From positions 4,662,501 through 4,726,500 of the forward strand of contig CM028925.1 of assembly GCA_016801845.1 (NCBI GenBank): a stretch of 64,000 nucleotides of DNA, in the 5' to 3' direction. This document shows positions 37,531 to 48,719 of the stretch, in pieces. Source of the DNA: Polydactylus sextarius (lineage: Eukaryota; Chordata; Actinopteri; Polynemidae). The notes beneath the pieces were generated by a model, which did not search any database, was not told the DNA's origin, and was given only the letters and a program-made list of their open reading frames with translations. The position numbers and the translations under genes are program-made. Position 1 is the stretch's first letter. The number at the start of each line of letters is the position of its first letter.

Positions 37531-40500
37531 ATGGACAGAGAGGAGACAAGCTCCCAGCATTGGGAACATAGGAGCCATACCGGAGCTCAGAGGTGAGATG
37601 AGGCTCTCTTTTCTCCATGTCAGAGCTCAGCACTCACATCACAACACGATCACTAGTCACACTCAAAGTGTCTAAACAGCTGTTTATCTCAGTGTTTGTT
37701 TGTCTTTCCACCTCCCTTTATATCGTCATATCATATCTCTGCAGAAAGACAACACACAAAAAGCAGCTTTTGTGGTTTTATTATCTCATGTTATTTTGAC
37801 ATTTGACATTTGATCCACTCTGGACTGAATAAGACACTGAGTCAGACAGACAAGATGACAATTAAACTGTTTTGTCTACATGTGTCAGGCTCCCTCAGAG
37901 ACCAGAGTTATCTGAACCAGAACCAGAACCTGAACCCAGCTGTGTGTCCTTAAAGAGCAATAAGTCAATGGCTGAACGTCTTACATTTAAAGACAGACTC
38001 TCCAGTCCCAGGCTGAGGTAAGTTGTTTAGGTGTCTGTGGATTCGGAGAGAAAACAGTACTGAAACTGGTTTTGGTCACAGAGCAGATTGTAATCTGTGT
38101 CTTTCAGGTGGAAAGTGGAAGAACCAGAACCCAGCTGTCTTTCCATGAAGAGCAACATGTCAAAAGAGGCTGTCATCTACTTTAAAGAACAGCGTCCATC
38201 AGCTGATCAGATGTAAGTTGTAACTGACAGTAAGACTCAGGTTCCTCAAGAGCAGAACTAGTTTGTTGTGAGATCAAAGTGTTTCTCGGTGTGGTGAACG
38301 TCATCACTGGAAGGTGGAAGTAAAACTGCAGCCGTCACACAGCAACCACTGAGCTGAAAACCACAAACATGAACAGACTGAGCTGTTGATTCTCAGTGGG
38401 ATCAGCAGGACTAATAAACCTTCCTCACTACTGGAAGTCATCTGATTCAGGAGCATCGGCAGGGGAACCACCAGTCTGCTGAACAGTTTCTTACACCATA
38501 CAATCAAACTGCTTAATTCTCAGCACACACATCCTATCCACACCCGTACACCCCCACCCACACACGCATTGACTGAGAAATTATCAATGTACTTCTATGC
38601 ACACCTAAAAACTGCTTTTTTAGTACATGGCAGAGTGAATTTCTCTCTATGGTCTTTGTCTACATGTACCAGGCTCCATCAGAGACCAGAGTCCTCTGAA
38701 CCAGAAATTGAACCCACCTGTGTGTCCTTAAAGAGCAATGAGTCAATGGATCAAGGTCTTACATTTAAAGATGGGCTCCCCAGTCCTGGTCTGAGGTAAT
38801 ATGTTCAACTGTCTATGGTTGCAGAGGGTTTGCCCACTTTTCTGAGATTAACACTTTTTAACAAACTTTAACAAACTTTGTTTATATGTTTAGAGTGGAC
38901 CAAGAGAGCCCTGACATTCCCAGTGCTCAATCAACCCAGCAGCATCAAACACACCTGGACTACACATTTATGGTCTGTACATATACAACACTGACTTTTA
39001 CATGTGTTCTGTTCATTATCATCTCCATGCTGCACTTTTTACACCAGTGCACTGTCAGTCTTTCCAACATGAATGTAATGTTGACTACATGGTTTTAGTT
39101 TAATTGTTTTATTTACATTGTCTTCTATTTAAGCTGCTTGAGAACCAGATCATCACCTTTGCGAAGAACGAGCTGAAGAAGATCCAGAAGCTTCTGAGAC
39201 TAGATTATCCAGAATGCTCACAGAACGCAAAGAAAGATGAAGTGTTAGACGGGGAGAATGAAGAGCAGAAGAACAGCAAAGAGGCATTTGTGAGGATCGC
39301 ATTGAACTTCCTGAGGAGTATGAAGCAGGAGGAGCTGGCTGACCGTCTGCAGAGCAGTAAGAGGATTTCTCTTAACATTTAACATGATGGACAAATGAGA
39401 CGTTTACTGTCTTAAAACACGAGGGCAGAGACTATGACAATTGAAATAAATAATTTGTAATAATTTGATAATGTGTTCAGTGAAAAGTCTTCCTGTCCTA
39501 CCTCTCTAACTGCTCCCACTTGTCTAAGACGAGATGTTCTGGTGCCAGGTGCACAAATAATCACAGAAGTTCAAAAACAAAGTATTTCACTCCAGCACAT
39601 CTCTGGGAGTTAAGTTCAAAAGGCTGTGCTATGCATAAAGATAAGTTCAATGTATTGTTCCAACTCCTGCACCAGCTCAGGGGGCTTGAGAGACCCTACC
39701 GGAGGGTAGTGCCTCACAGATACACTCCCTTCACCTTATTAGAGCTGAAGGTTACATATAACTATGTGAAAGAAAAGTGCTTTGTGTTCTTCTAGGGTGT
39801 CCTGCCATGTGCCAGCCAAGACTCAAATCTCACCTGAAGGAGAAGTTCCAGTGTGTGTTTGAGGGAATCGCTAAAGCAGGAAACCAAACGCTTCTGAACC
39901 AGATCTACACAGAGCTCTACATCACAGAGGGAGGGACTGGAGAGGTCAACGATGAACACGAGGTCAGACAGATTGAAACAGCATCCAGGAGACCAGATAG
40001 ACCAGAGACAACCATCAGACAAGAAGACATCTTTAAAGCCTCATCTGAAAGAGACCGAACAATCAGAACAGTGATGACAAAGGGAGTAGCTGGCATCGGG
40101 AAAACAGTCTTAACACAGAAGTTCACTCTGGACTGGGCTGAAGACAAAGCAAACCAGGACATACAGTTCACATTTCCATTCACTTTCAGAGAGTTGAATG
40201 TGCTGAGGAAGACAAAGTTGAGCTTGGTCGAACTTATTCATCATTTCTTTACTGAAACCAAAGAAGCAGGACTCTGCAGATTTGAACAGTTCCAGGTTTT
40301 GTTCATCTTTGATGGTCTGGACGAGTGTCGACCTCCTCTTAACTTCCGCAACACTGAGACCCTGACTGATGCTACAAAGTCCACCTCAGTGGATGTGCTG
40401 CTGACAAACCTCATCAAGGGAAAACTACTTCCCTCTGCTCGCATCTGGATAACCACACGACCTGCAGCAGCCAATCAAATCCCTTTTCACTGTATTGACT

Positions 40501-43404
40501 TGGTGACGGAAGTCAGAGGATTCAATGACCGACAGAAAGAGCAATACTTCCGGAAGAGGTTCAGAGATGAGGAACAAGCCGACAAGATCATCTCCCATAT
40601 CAAGACATCACGAAGCCTCCACATCATGTGCCACATCCCAGTCTTCTGCTGGATCACTGCTACAGTTGTGGAGAATGTGTTGAAGACGAGAGAGGGAGGA
40701 GAGCTGCCCAAGACTCTGACTGAGATGTACATCCACTTCCTGGTGGTTCAGCTCAAGCAGAAAAATGTGAAGTATGATGGAGGAGCTGAGACAGATTCAC
40801 ACTGGAGTCCAGAGAACAAGACGATGATTGAGTCTCTGGGAAAACTGGCTTTTGAGCAGCTGCAGAAAGGAAACCTGATCTTCTATGACTCTGATCTGAC
40901 AGAGTGTGGCATTGATATCACCGCACTTTCAGTGTACTCAGGAGTCTTCACACAGATCTTCAAAGAGGAGAGAGGCCTGTACCAGGACAAGGTGTACTGC
41001 TTCGTCCATCTGAGTGTTCAGGAGTTTCTGGCTGCTCTTCATGTCCATCTGACCTTCTTCAATTCTGGACTCAATCTGATGTCACAACAACCAACCTCTC
41101 AGATGTCTGATACAAGAGACAAATCTACAGAAAAACATTTCTACCAGAGTGCTGTGGACGTGGCCTTAAAGAGTCCAAATGGACACCTGGACTTGTTCCT
41201 CCGCTTCCTCCTGGGTCTTTCACTGGCGACCAATCAAACTCTCCTACGAGGTTTGCTGACAAAGACAGAAAGTAGCTCACAGACTAATGAGGAAACAGTC
41301 CAGTACATCAAGAAGGAGATTGAAGACACTTCCTCTGTAGAGAGAAGCATCAACCTGTTTCACTGTCTGAATGAACTGAATGATCGTTCTCTGGTGGAGC
41401 AGATCCAACAGTCCCTGAGTTCAGGACGTCTCTCTGCAGATAAACTTTCTCCTGCTCAGCTGTCAGCTCTGGGCTTCATCTTACAGTCCTCAGAAAAAGA
41501 TCTGGATGTGTTTGACCTGAAGAAATACTCTGCTTCAGAGGAGGCTCTTCTGAGGCTGCTGCCAGTGATCAAAGCCTCTAACAAAGCTCTGTAAGTGTAA
41601 AGATTGTTGATTCGTTATTAGATAAACACACTGCTATTTTTTCAACTGGAGAGAAAAATGCATTCCTTTCTTCTTTTTTCCTCTTCCTTATCTCCAGACT
41701 AAGTGGCTGTAACCTCTCAGAGAGAAGCTGTGAAGCTCTGTCCTCAGTCCTCAGCTCCCAAACTTCAAGTCTGAGGCATCTGGATCTAAGTAACAACGAC
41801 CTACAGGACTCAGGAGTGAAGCTTCTGTCTATTGGACTAGAGAGTCCACACTGTCAACTGAAAACTCTCAGGTCAGGTTTTATCACCCTGTTTAACTCAG
41901 AGAATTACTTTCTATGAAGGGGTTTAATCTTATTCTCACTTCTGGACCAGATCCAAGAGAAAATAACTAAAAGCTAAACCCTCCCACCAAGTGGTGATAG
42001 ATGTGTCTTGTGTGTTTTCATGTGTGTTCAGTCTGTCAGGTTGTCTGATCACAGAGGAAGGCTGTGCTTCTTTGGACTCAGCTCTGAGCTCCAACCCCTC
42101 ACATCTGAGAGAACTGGACCTGAGATACAATCATCCAGGAGGCTCAGGGGTGAAGCTGCTGTCTTCACGACTGGAGGATCAACAATGGAGACTGGACATG
42201 CTCAGGTATGGAGAGGCTGCTGCAGGAGGAATTTTCACTAATTCAGTCAACCCTTGTTTTTTTTGGTTAATGGAGGACATGAGTGATATACAAACAACAG
42301 CACATTAATTAGGTAATTGTGTTGGGGTCTCCAAGGAGAACACCTCAAGGAACAAAAGCAATAACCGTGTTATTAACTGTGGGGTTCATCTAAATCTGGG
42401 AAAGTCTTGGGATCCTCTGGGAGGTGCAGAGGGACACCTGTATTAATTTATTTGACCTGCTGCCACTGCAATCTGAAACCAGATAAGCTATTGACATAGA
42501 TGGATAGACTCTCCTCCAATCCCATGTCAGATACAGATAAGTGTAGGCTGTGTATAGTGTTCAGTCCAGCACATTTAAGCTTAGCTTAGCACAATGTGTT
42601 AATGAGAGTGATGTAGTTTTCCTGTAGGCTGAAAGAGACTTTGCTGGTCTGACTGTCCTCTTCCTTTCAGGGTGGAGCCAGGTGGAGTCCAATGGTTGAC
42701 ACCAGGTCTGAGGAAGTGTAAGTGTGTTTTTACTTTGATTCATGAAAACAAATCAGCTTCAAACTGTCACATGACTCATTCAGATCACTGATGTCATGAG
42801 TCCTCATCATCAATTTCTCAATAACCAAACAGATGATAGATCAATAACTGAAGCTGGATTGTGTCTTGTTCTCTCATCAGATTCTGGCGAGCTTGCTCTT
42901 GACACAAACACAATGAACGGAAAGATCACACTATCTGACAACAACAGGAAGGCGACACATGTGGAGGGGGATCAGTCGTATCCTGATCATCCTGAGAGGT
43001 TTGATCACTGGCCTCAGCTGCTGTGTAGAGATGGTCTGACTGATCGCTGTTACTGGGAGGTTGAGTGGAATGGAGCAGTACGTATTGCGGTGACTTACAG
43101 AGGAATCCAGAGGAAAGGAACCCTGGATGACCGTGTGCTTGGATGGAACGATCAGTCCTGGAGTCTGAGCTGCTCTGATGACGGTTACTCTTTCCGGCAC
43201 AATAAGAAAGTAACATCCATCCCCTCCTCCTCCGTCTCCCACAAAGTAGCAGTGTATGTGGATCATCCTGCTGGCTCTCTGTCCTTCTACAGAATCTCCT
43301 CTGACTCCCTGATCCACCTCTACACCTTCAACACCACATTCACTGAGCCACTGCTTCCTGGGTTTGCAGTGTGGCGGCCTGGTTCTTCAGTGTGTCTGTT
43401 ATGA
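37531..43404 (+). CDS. Fish NLR immune receptor: FISNA-NACHT-LRR-B30.2 (NLRC3-like)
   Basis: Exons: 37531-37592, 37889-38017, 38108-38212, 38673-38795, 38894-38972, 39134-39356, 39796-41590, 41698-41871, 42032-42205, 42671-42717, 42881-43404. All phases agree and give 1144 residues. This belongs to the large fish NLR expansion; such proteins are thought to be cytosolic sensors of infection. Exons 2-4 each encode a diverged repeat around CVSLKSNKSM. Exon 6 is the helical segment before the FISNA region. The big exon has FISNA, then NACHT with Walker A GVAGIGKT (336-343) and Walker B LFIFDGLDE (408-416), plus winged-helix regions. Two 174-base exons each encode about two leucine-rich repeats. 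The last exon is a PRY-SPRY (B30.2) domain with YWEVEW and the LYTFNTTF ending. No pyrin or caspase-recruitment domain is visible. No frame lesion is seen, so the gene looks functional. Confidence 0.9.
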
Positions 43405-43742
43405 AAGTAATGAAGAAAGGAGTAGCTTCCTATCACGGAAAATTTTAAAGCGCTGCAAATTTTGGGGAAAAATCAAACAGTGTTTACAGCCTTTAGGTCC
43501 TTGTTCTGCCAACTGCAAGATTTAACAGAGATCAGTACTGATATGTTAGAGTTTTGCAATAGTACCAGTCAGTGGCCATTTGATGAACTGCAGGCAAACA
43601 CAGTTAATTGATGCTGACAGGACTATTGACGCATCATAGTACTTTTCGTTTTGTTGGTTTGTGGCCGTTTTCTGTCTTTTAACTTAGCTCCCTCACATGC
43701 AAAGGCCTGTTTAGTGATCTATCCACACCTCTGATAGAATAG

Positions 43743-43748
43743 AATAAA
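43743..43748 (+). terminator. Polyadenylation signal of the NLR gene
   Basis: AATAAA occurs about 340 bases after the stop codon. Further AATAAA copies near 44.2 kb are alternatives. Confidence 0.5.
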
Positions 43749-44120
43749 AATATCTCGACATGCAGATGCCTTCATGCCACAGGTCAATTTTTCTGTCACT
43801 TTCGTTACAAGCAACTTAATTATTTATTTTTACTTGACTTCTGGTGTCAAACACACAAATTTCCCCCTGGGGACACATAAAGGATTCTTATTCTATTTTA
43901 GTGAACATTTACAGGTAAGAAAAAAAATGGTTATATAAAAGTGATCTATATAACTCTTTACTGCTTTAAAAGAAGAATAAGCTGTGAAAATTCCTATTGG
44001 AGTGAACATTTACAGAATTTGGAGAATGTATTTATTTCATATTTCCACAGTGTATTAATATGTTATACTACACATTTAATACAAGTATTTCAAAAATGTA
44101 TTAATGTGTTCCAGTTCTCT

Positions 44121-44145
44121 ATAATAATAATAATAATAATAATAA
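44121..44145. repeat. (ATA)n microsatellite
   Basis: About eight ATA units lie in AT-rich DNA downstream of the NLR gene. Confidence 0.85.
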
Positions 44146-44634
44146 GAATGGTGGTTGTTGTTCATGTTCATTTCAGTTTGTTTTATTTATTGTCACTTTG
44201 GTTTTAAGAGAGCTTTATAAATAAAGGTTAACCTCCAACCAAATGTCCTTTTTTTAAAAAGAAAATGTATGTATTTTTTTTTTAAAACTACATCTGTTGT
44301 TCATATTAATAATATTTGAGTTCAAATGTTATGGTTTATTTTATTTTCTATGATTTGTGATTAGATTATTACTGTCTTATTGGATTAGTTTCTTCTATTT
44401 AATCATGAATTAATACTAATTTAAATTCGTACACTTTTGAAATCTGGCGTAACAAGAAATCAAATTTAACTGAATATAATTTTAAAATGAATTAAAAGAT
44501 CCTCATCTAGTTTCCTCAGAAAATACTATGCATTTGTTAGAAGTCTGTTTATGTCATAGCAGCTCACTCACCAGCCCCAGGATGTAGGACACAACAGCAC
44601 CATCAACGACAGAATATTTAGCTTCAACCTTCTC

Positions 44635-44640
44635 TTTATT
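44635..44640 (-). terminator. dph3: Polyadenylation signal of dph3
   Basis: TTTATT on the plus strand reads AATAAA on the minus strand, about 230 bases after the dph3 stop codon. Confidence 0.55.
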
Positions 44641-44871
44641 ATCAACCGTCTAGAACAAATTATAAACAAACACGAGCAAGAAAATAAATATTCAGACATT
44701 TCCCCATGTCAGAGACACGACAGCAAAGAGTCTGATGATTTCCCAGCTGCACCTTAACACATCAATCCAACTGTTCCTGAAGCGTCGCAGTGTCTCTGCA
44801 TAAAGAAAATGTCTTTCTAGGATCAGTCTGTGGTTTTTCGATGAGGGGCCCGGGTGGTGGTGGTGGGGGTG

Positions 44872-45127
44872 TTAGGACTGAGCCAGCTCCAGTTTGGTCT
44901 CTGAAGACGACGGAGCCTCGATGAGTTCCCCCGATAAGAACAGATCCTGAAACGCAACACAGGAAAGCGCAGCTCAACTCACAGCTCTTATTGTGACGGC
45001 ACAAACGCTTCCTCGGTGTACATCCTGGTGTGACACCCGAGCACTGACCTTATCGTATATGACTTTAACAATGAGCGAGCAGCTCGGACACGTTGCCACC
45101 TCCTCCCCGTTCTCCAGGTCCTCCTGC

Positions 45128-45184
<57 letters not shown>

Positions 45185-46044
45185 GGACACTTTAATATCA
45201 GCTAAAACGTAACAACCTCTCCCTTTGGAAACATGTGCTTTAGGACAAACATCCATCAATGAATATTACTTTTCCTTTAAATCAAACTCATCACAGTTAC
45301 GTTTCTTTGGATACTTTCTGGTTGCTAGGTAAAAATACCAGTAAAGAAGAAAACTTGATCAGGATTCGTTGGGGGTTTAGTTCAATGTTTTTTTGCCCAA
45401 ACACACACAGTTCATCAATGTTTTGTACCTGATTGTTCATTAGGGTGCATAACAAATCAAATCCCAACCCCCTGTAACCAAGCTCCTTCACAAAAACATA
45501 CAGCTTCTGACTATTTGAACCAGTGTGTGTCAATACAAAGGAACAATAGACAGAATCAGAGCGTCAGGTGTGTAATGAGTCACTGGGAGAACATGACACC
45601 GCAGAAAATCATCACATATTTGAAGAAAAATGAAGAACCAAACTCTATTCAAAAAGTCTACAACTGTACATCCTTACCCTCCAGTCTTCTTGTTACTTTC
45701 TTGAGAACCAAAATTAATAAGACTCAATGTACTAATACTAAAGTCCATCAAACCTTTGCCGAATTCATCACAACTCTTCAGTCAGCAGTAACAATGTAAA
45801 AACAGCTTTATATAACACATAACTACGCCCCGGCGGAGGAAAATTCTTAAATCAGCCTCTTTTTAATGTAGTTTGGTGAGGAACGAGTCTATGACAGGAG
45901 AGTTGTCTGTTAGCCATTAGCTTGAAGTAAACTTACTTTAGTTATGGCGAACCTGTCTCCGCAGGGACAGGGGAAGTAGTACGTCTCCGTGTCCTCGTCA
46001 TACTCAAAGTCCTCGATCTCAATTTCGTCGTGAAAAACCGACAT
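44872..46044 (-). CDS. dph3: Diphthamide biosynthesis protein 3 (CSL zinc finger)
   Basis: Exons in transcript order: 46044-45937, 45123-45049, 44946-44872, all in phase 0, giving 85 residues against about 82 in human. Dph3 is an iron-binding electron donor to the Dph1-Dph2 enzyme, which starts diphthamide synthesis on elongation factor 2; it is also linked to Elongator-dependent tRNA wobble modification. The DPH-type zinc finger is complete: C26 and C28 in PCPCGD, and C48 and C51 in TCPSCSL. The blocks EIEIEDFEYDEDTE and EDLENGEEVATCPSCSLIVK match the family closely. The C-terminal tail after IYDKD is variable, as in other species. A TG repeat directly precedes the acceptor of exon 2. Confidence 0.97.
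45128..45182. repeat. CA/TG microsatellite abutting the dph3 exon 2 acceptor
   Basis: About 26 CA units on the plus strand read as TG on the dph3 strand. They end 3-4 bases before the acceptor AG (TG run, then TTGCAG). Confidence 0.95.
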
Positions 46045-46059
46045 TTTTCCCCCGAAAAC

Positions 46060-47660
46060 ACGAGAAACAAACTAAGTTCATGTCATTACGAGCGTGTGCC
46101 GGCGCAGGGTGATGACGTCAGTCTTCTCAAAACCTGTGACGTCTTCAATATTTGTTGATTCGAGTGTGAAGCAGAGAACAGGGACTAACTATATTTTTAT
46201 ATTCATCGTATCGTGTTCAAATCATCCGGTCATCAGCACTTTGTATTAATCTGTCCTCGGTTAAATGTTGTGAATGAAAATGTTAAATCAAACTCACACA
46301 AAACCCGATTTAAATTACTATAAAGCTCTAATCGTTTGACTTCTGTTCCATTTGCGACCTCTTGTGGAGAACTATGAGTATTACAAGCAGATCAACTACT
46401 ATAGGCAACTATAATGCACATTTTCATTTACTTTGTTTATTTATTTATTTAATTGTTTGTTTATATTTTAGCTTTACCCTCAACAACATTGGATATTTAA
46501 GAAAACGCAGGTAACTCATAACAGGTCTAAAGAAATTCTATAAACTTCTGTTGAAACTTTAAATACCGGATGTTTTAAAATTAGTTCTGCAAGAGGACAT
46601 AAATGAGTTCTTGACCTAAGTCTCAGACTGTGTTGGGGATTTATGGTGTAATTATACATTATGGTGTGTGTATAAACTGTGTAAACTGTATAACTGTGTG
46701 TATTATGAGCTCAGAGTAGACACTCTGAGGGCGGCATTGTGGCGTCTAATGACGTCAGGAATGAGTCTGAGTTCCTGTGGAGGCAGATGAATGTGCTGCT
46801 TAATGTGCCTCACTGTGCGTCGTTAACCCGTCTGCAGGAAAAGGATCGGGAACATCACAGCAGCTGCACAGCTGGACTCAGGGTCAAAGGTCACACTCTG
46901 AACTTGAGATTTGGAGCTTTTTACTTTAGGGTGAAAAATACTGTCACCTGTACTGTGTGGAAAGAATTAAGTTAGAACTGTTAGCGCACATCTACACACA
47001 CACACACACACACACACGGCACACACGGCGCACACACATCCTGTTTGTGGATTGGAGCTTCAATACAAATAAAAAAAATCCTGTTTCCTGTAACATTGTT
47101 GCTTTTGTTGGGTGATGGCATTTTTCTTCAGTCTGGAGCTTGCATCTAAGGTTGTCATGGAAACGTTTCCTGTTTTCTCAGCCTTGATGGCCCAAGCAGA
47201 CATCATGTTTGCGTTGGCTCTGCCACCCCTAGTCCCCAACACCCTCAGGCCCCCCCCTCCCCGAACCCTGCAGGGGGTCTCCTAGTGAAGCGCTGAAACA
47301 AAGCAGGGAAGCAGAGCAAGTGATGCCATTAATTTCAAACTCCTTTCAGACAGAGCCGTGGGCATTAACAACCCTGCCTGCGGGCGACCTCGCAGGCATC
47401 AATGATGCTGTTGTTTCCTGTCGGCCAATCACTTTCTCCCTCTGAGTGATGTGGTGCTAGGGGTGGGGGGGACTCAGTCCGACTTGAATGTGTGTTGACT
47501 CTACGAAGAGTTTCTTCCGAATCCCCGTGGAGCTGGCAGCCTCCACAGGATATTCTGTAGAAGGAGCCATGTCGGGACCAGGAGCCCCCCCCTTCTGATG
47601 GGGAGGGAGGCAGAGAGGTAAAGAGTTGGAGACAGAAGAGACTTGCACAACCTGAGACTT
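46060..47660. other. Intergenic DNA between dph3 and the claudin
   Basis: The two genes diverge from here. I see a CA run near 47000-47020 but no supported gene. A 78-codon frame at 46739-46975 has no recognised family. Confidence 0.5.
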
Positions 47661-47674
47661 CAAGCATCGCCATC

Positions 47675-48325
47675 ATGGACTCAAGTATTTGTGCTCTGGA
47701 GCTGCTGGGGGTCTTCTTTTCTACGGGGGCCTGGCTCTGCTCCCTGGCAACCACCCTTATGTCCACTTGGCTCACCCTGTCCACAGACCTGCTGACCACC
47801 GAGAGCTTCGAGCTGGGGCTTTGGGAGACCTGTGTGGTGCAGGATCTGGGGGGTTTGGAGTGCCGACCGTACAACAGCCTGCTGGGTCTACCCCCAGACA
47901 TCAAACTGGCCCGGATCCTGATGTGCTTGACTCTGGCCACCGGGTTGCTCGGCCTGTTGCTGGCCATCCCCGGCATGCACCTGGTGAACAGCTGCGGCGG
48001 CCAGCTGGATGACCTCAGGTGCAAGAGGACCCTAAAGGCAATAGGGGGAGCGCTGTGCCTGGTGGCTGGGATCCTGGGACTCGTCCCGGTTTCGTACATT
48101 GCCCACCTCACAGTGGTACGGTTCTTCGACGAGACGATGCCGGACATGGTGCCACGCTGGGAGTTCGGGGACGCTCTGTTCTGTGGCTGGACAGCGGGAT
48201 TTCTCCATCTGGTGGCGGGAACCCTGCTGCTGGCGTCCTGTAAAAACAACATACCCGTTCCCTTCCCTCTGGTGGGGGTGCAGCCGGGACGCTCTTTTGT
48301 CAAGACCAGATCTGAGTACGTCTGA
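47675..48325 (+). CDS. Intronless claudin (claudin-22/24 type)
   Basis: The gene encodes 216 residues in one exon. Claudins form the strands and ion pores of tight junctions. Seen here: four transmembrane segments (about 7-27, 79-99, 121-141, 166-190); the claudin signature W32 ... GLW (48-50) ... C53 ... C63 in the first extracellular loop; and a second loop ending in VPRWEFGDALFCGW. The stretch from VPVSYIAH to that motif is very close to human claudin-22/24, and both of those are also single-exon genes. The protein ends in Tyr-Val, a typical PDZ-binding claudin end. The ATG has a fair context and no upstream in-frame alternative fits. The exact fish claudin number is not assigned. Confidence 0.9.
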   Translation: MDSSICALELLGVFFSTGAWLCSLATTLMSTWLTLSTDLLTTESFELGLWETCVVQDLGGLECRPYNSLLGLPPDIKLARILMCLTLATGLLGLLLAIPGMHLVNSCGGQLDDLRCKRTLKAIGGALCLVAGILGLVPVSYIAHLTVVRFFDETMPDMVPRWEFGDALFCGWTAGFLHLVAGTLLLASCKNNIPVPFPLVGVQPGRSFVKTRSEYV

Positions 48326-48705
48326 GAATTCTTTCCATCGGGGACGCACAAGTCTGTTTCCAAAGCTTCTCCACAGAGTGATCCAGCAGGAAAACCAGGT
48401 TTCTCATCCAGAAGTAAAATCTGGAAACTAAACTGATTATTCTTCATTATAAGAGCATCAGGGATTCACTTCACTTCGTCAGAAATCCTGCAGTTTGAAC
48501 CTTTCACATTAAAACTTCATACACATCCTAGAATATATCTTCCAGGAAATGTGCCTTCATCACTTAAAAATAAGGTTTAAGATTAAAAAAAAAAAAAACA
48601 GAATCTTGCATAAATTCCAAACTTTAGAAATGTGTTTAAAAAGAAGTAGAATCTATTTTTTTAAGTTTAAAACCAGTTTGTGAGTCCGACATGAAGCTTC
48701 AACCA

Positions 48706-48711
48706 AATAAA
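48706..48711 (+). terminator. Polyadenylation signal of the claudin gene
   Basis: AATAAA lies about 380 bases after the stop codon. A second copy at 49614-49619 could end a longer 3' UTR. Confidence 0.45.
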
Positions 48712-48719
48712 TACAGGTT

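Noticed and set aside
47365..48447. 360-codon open frame on the minus strand across the claudin
   Set aside because: It is antisense to a clear claudin, has no domain, and arises from the codon bias of the GC-rich exon.
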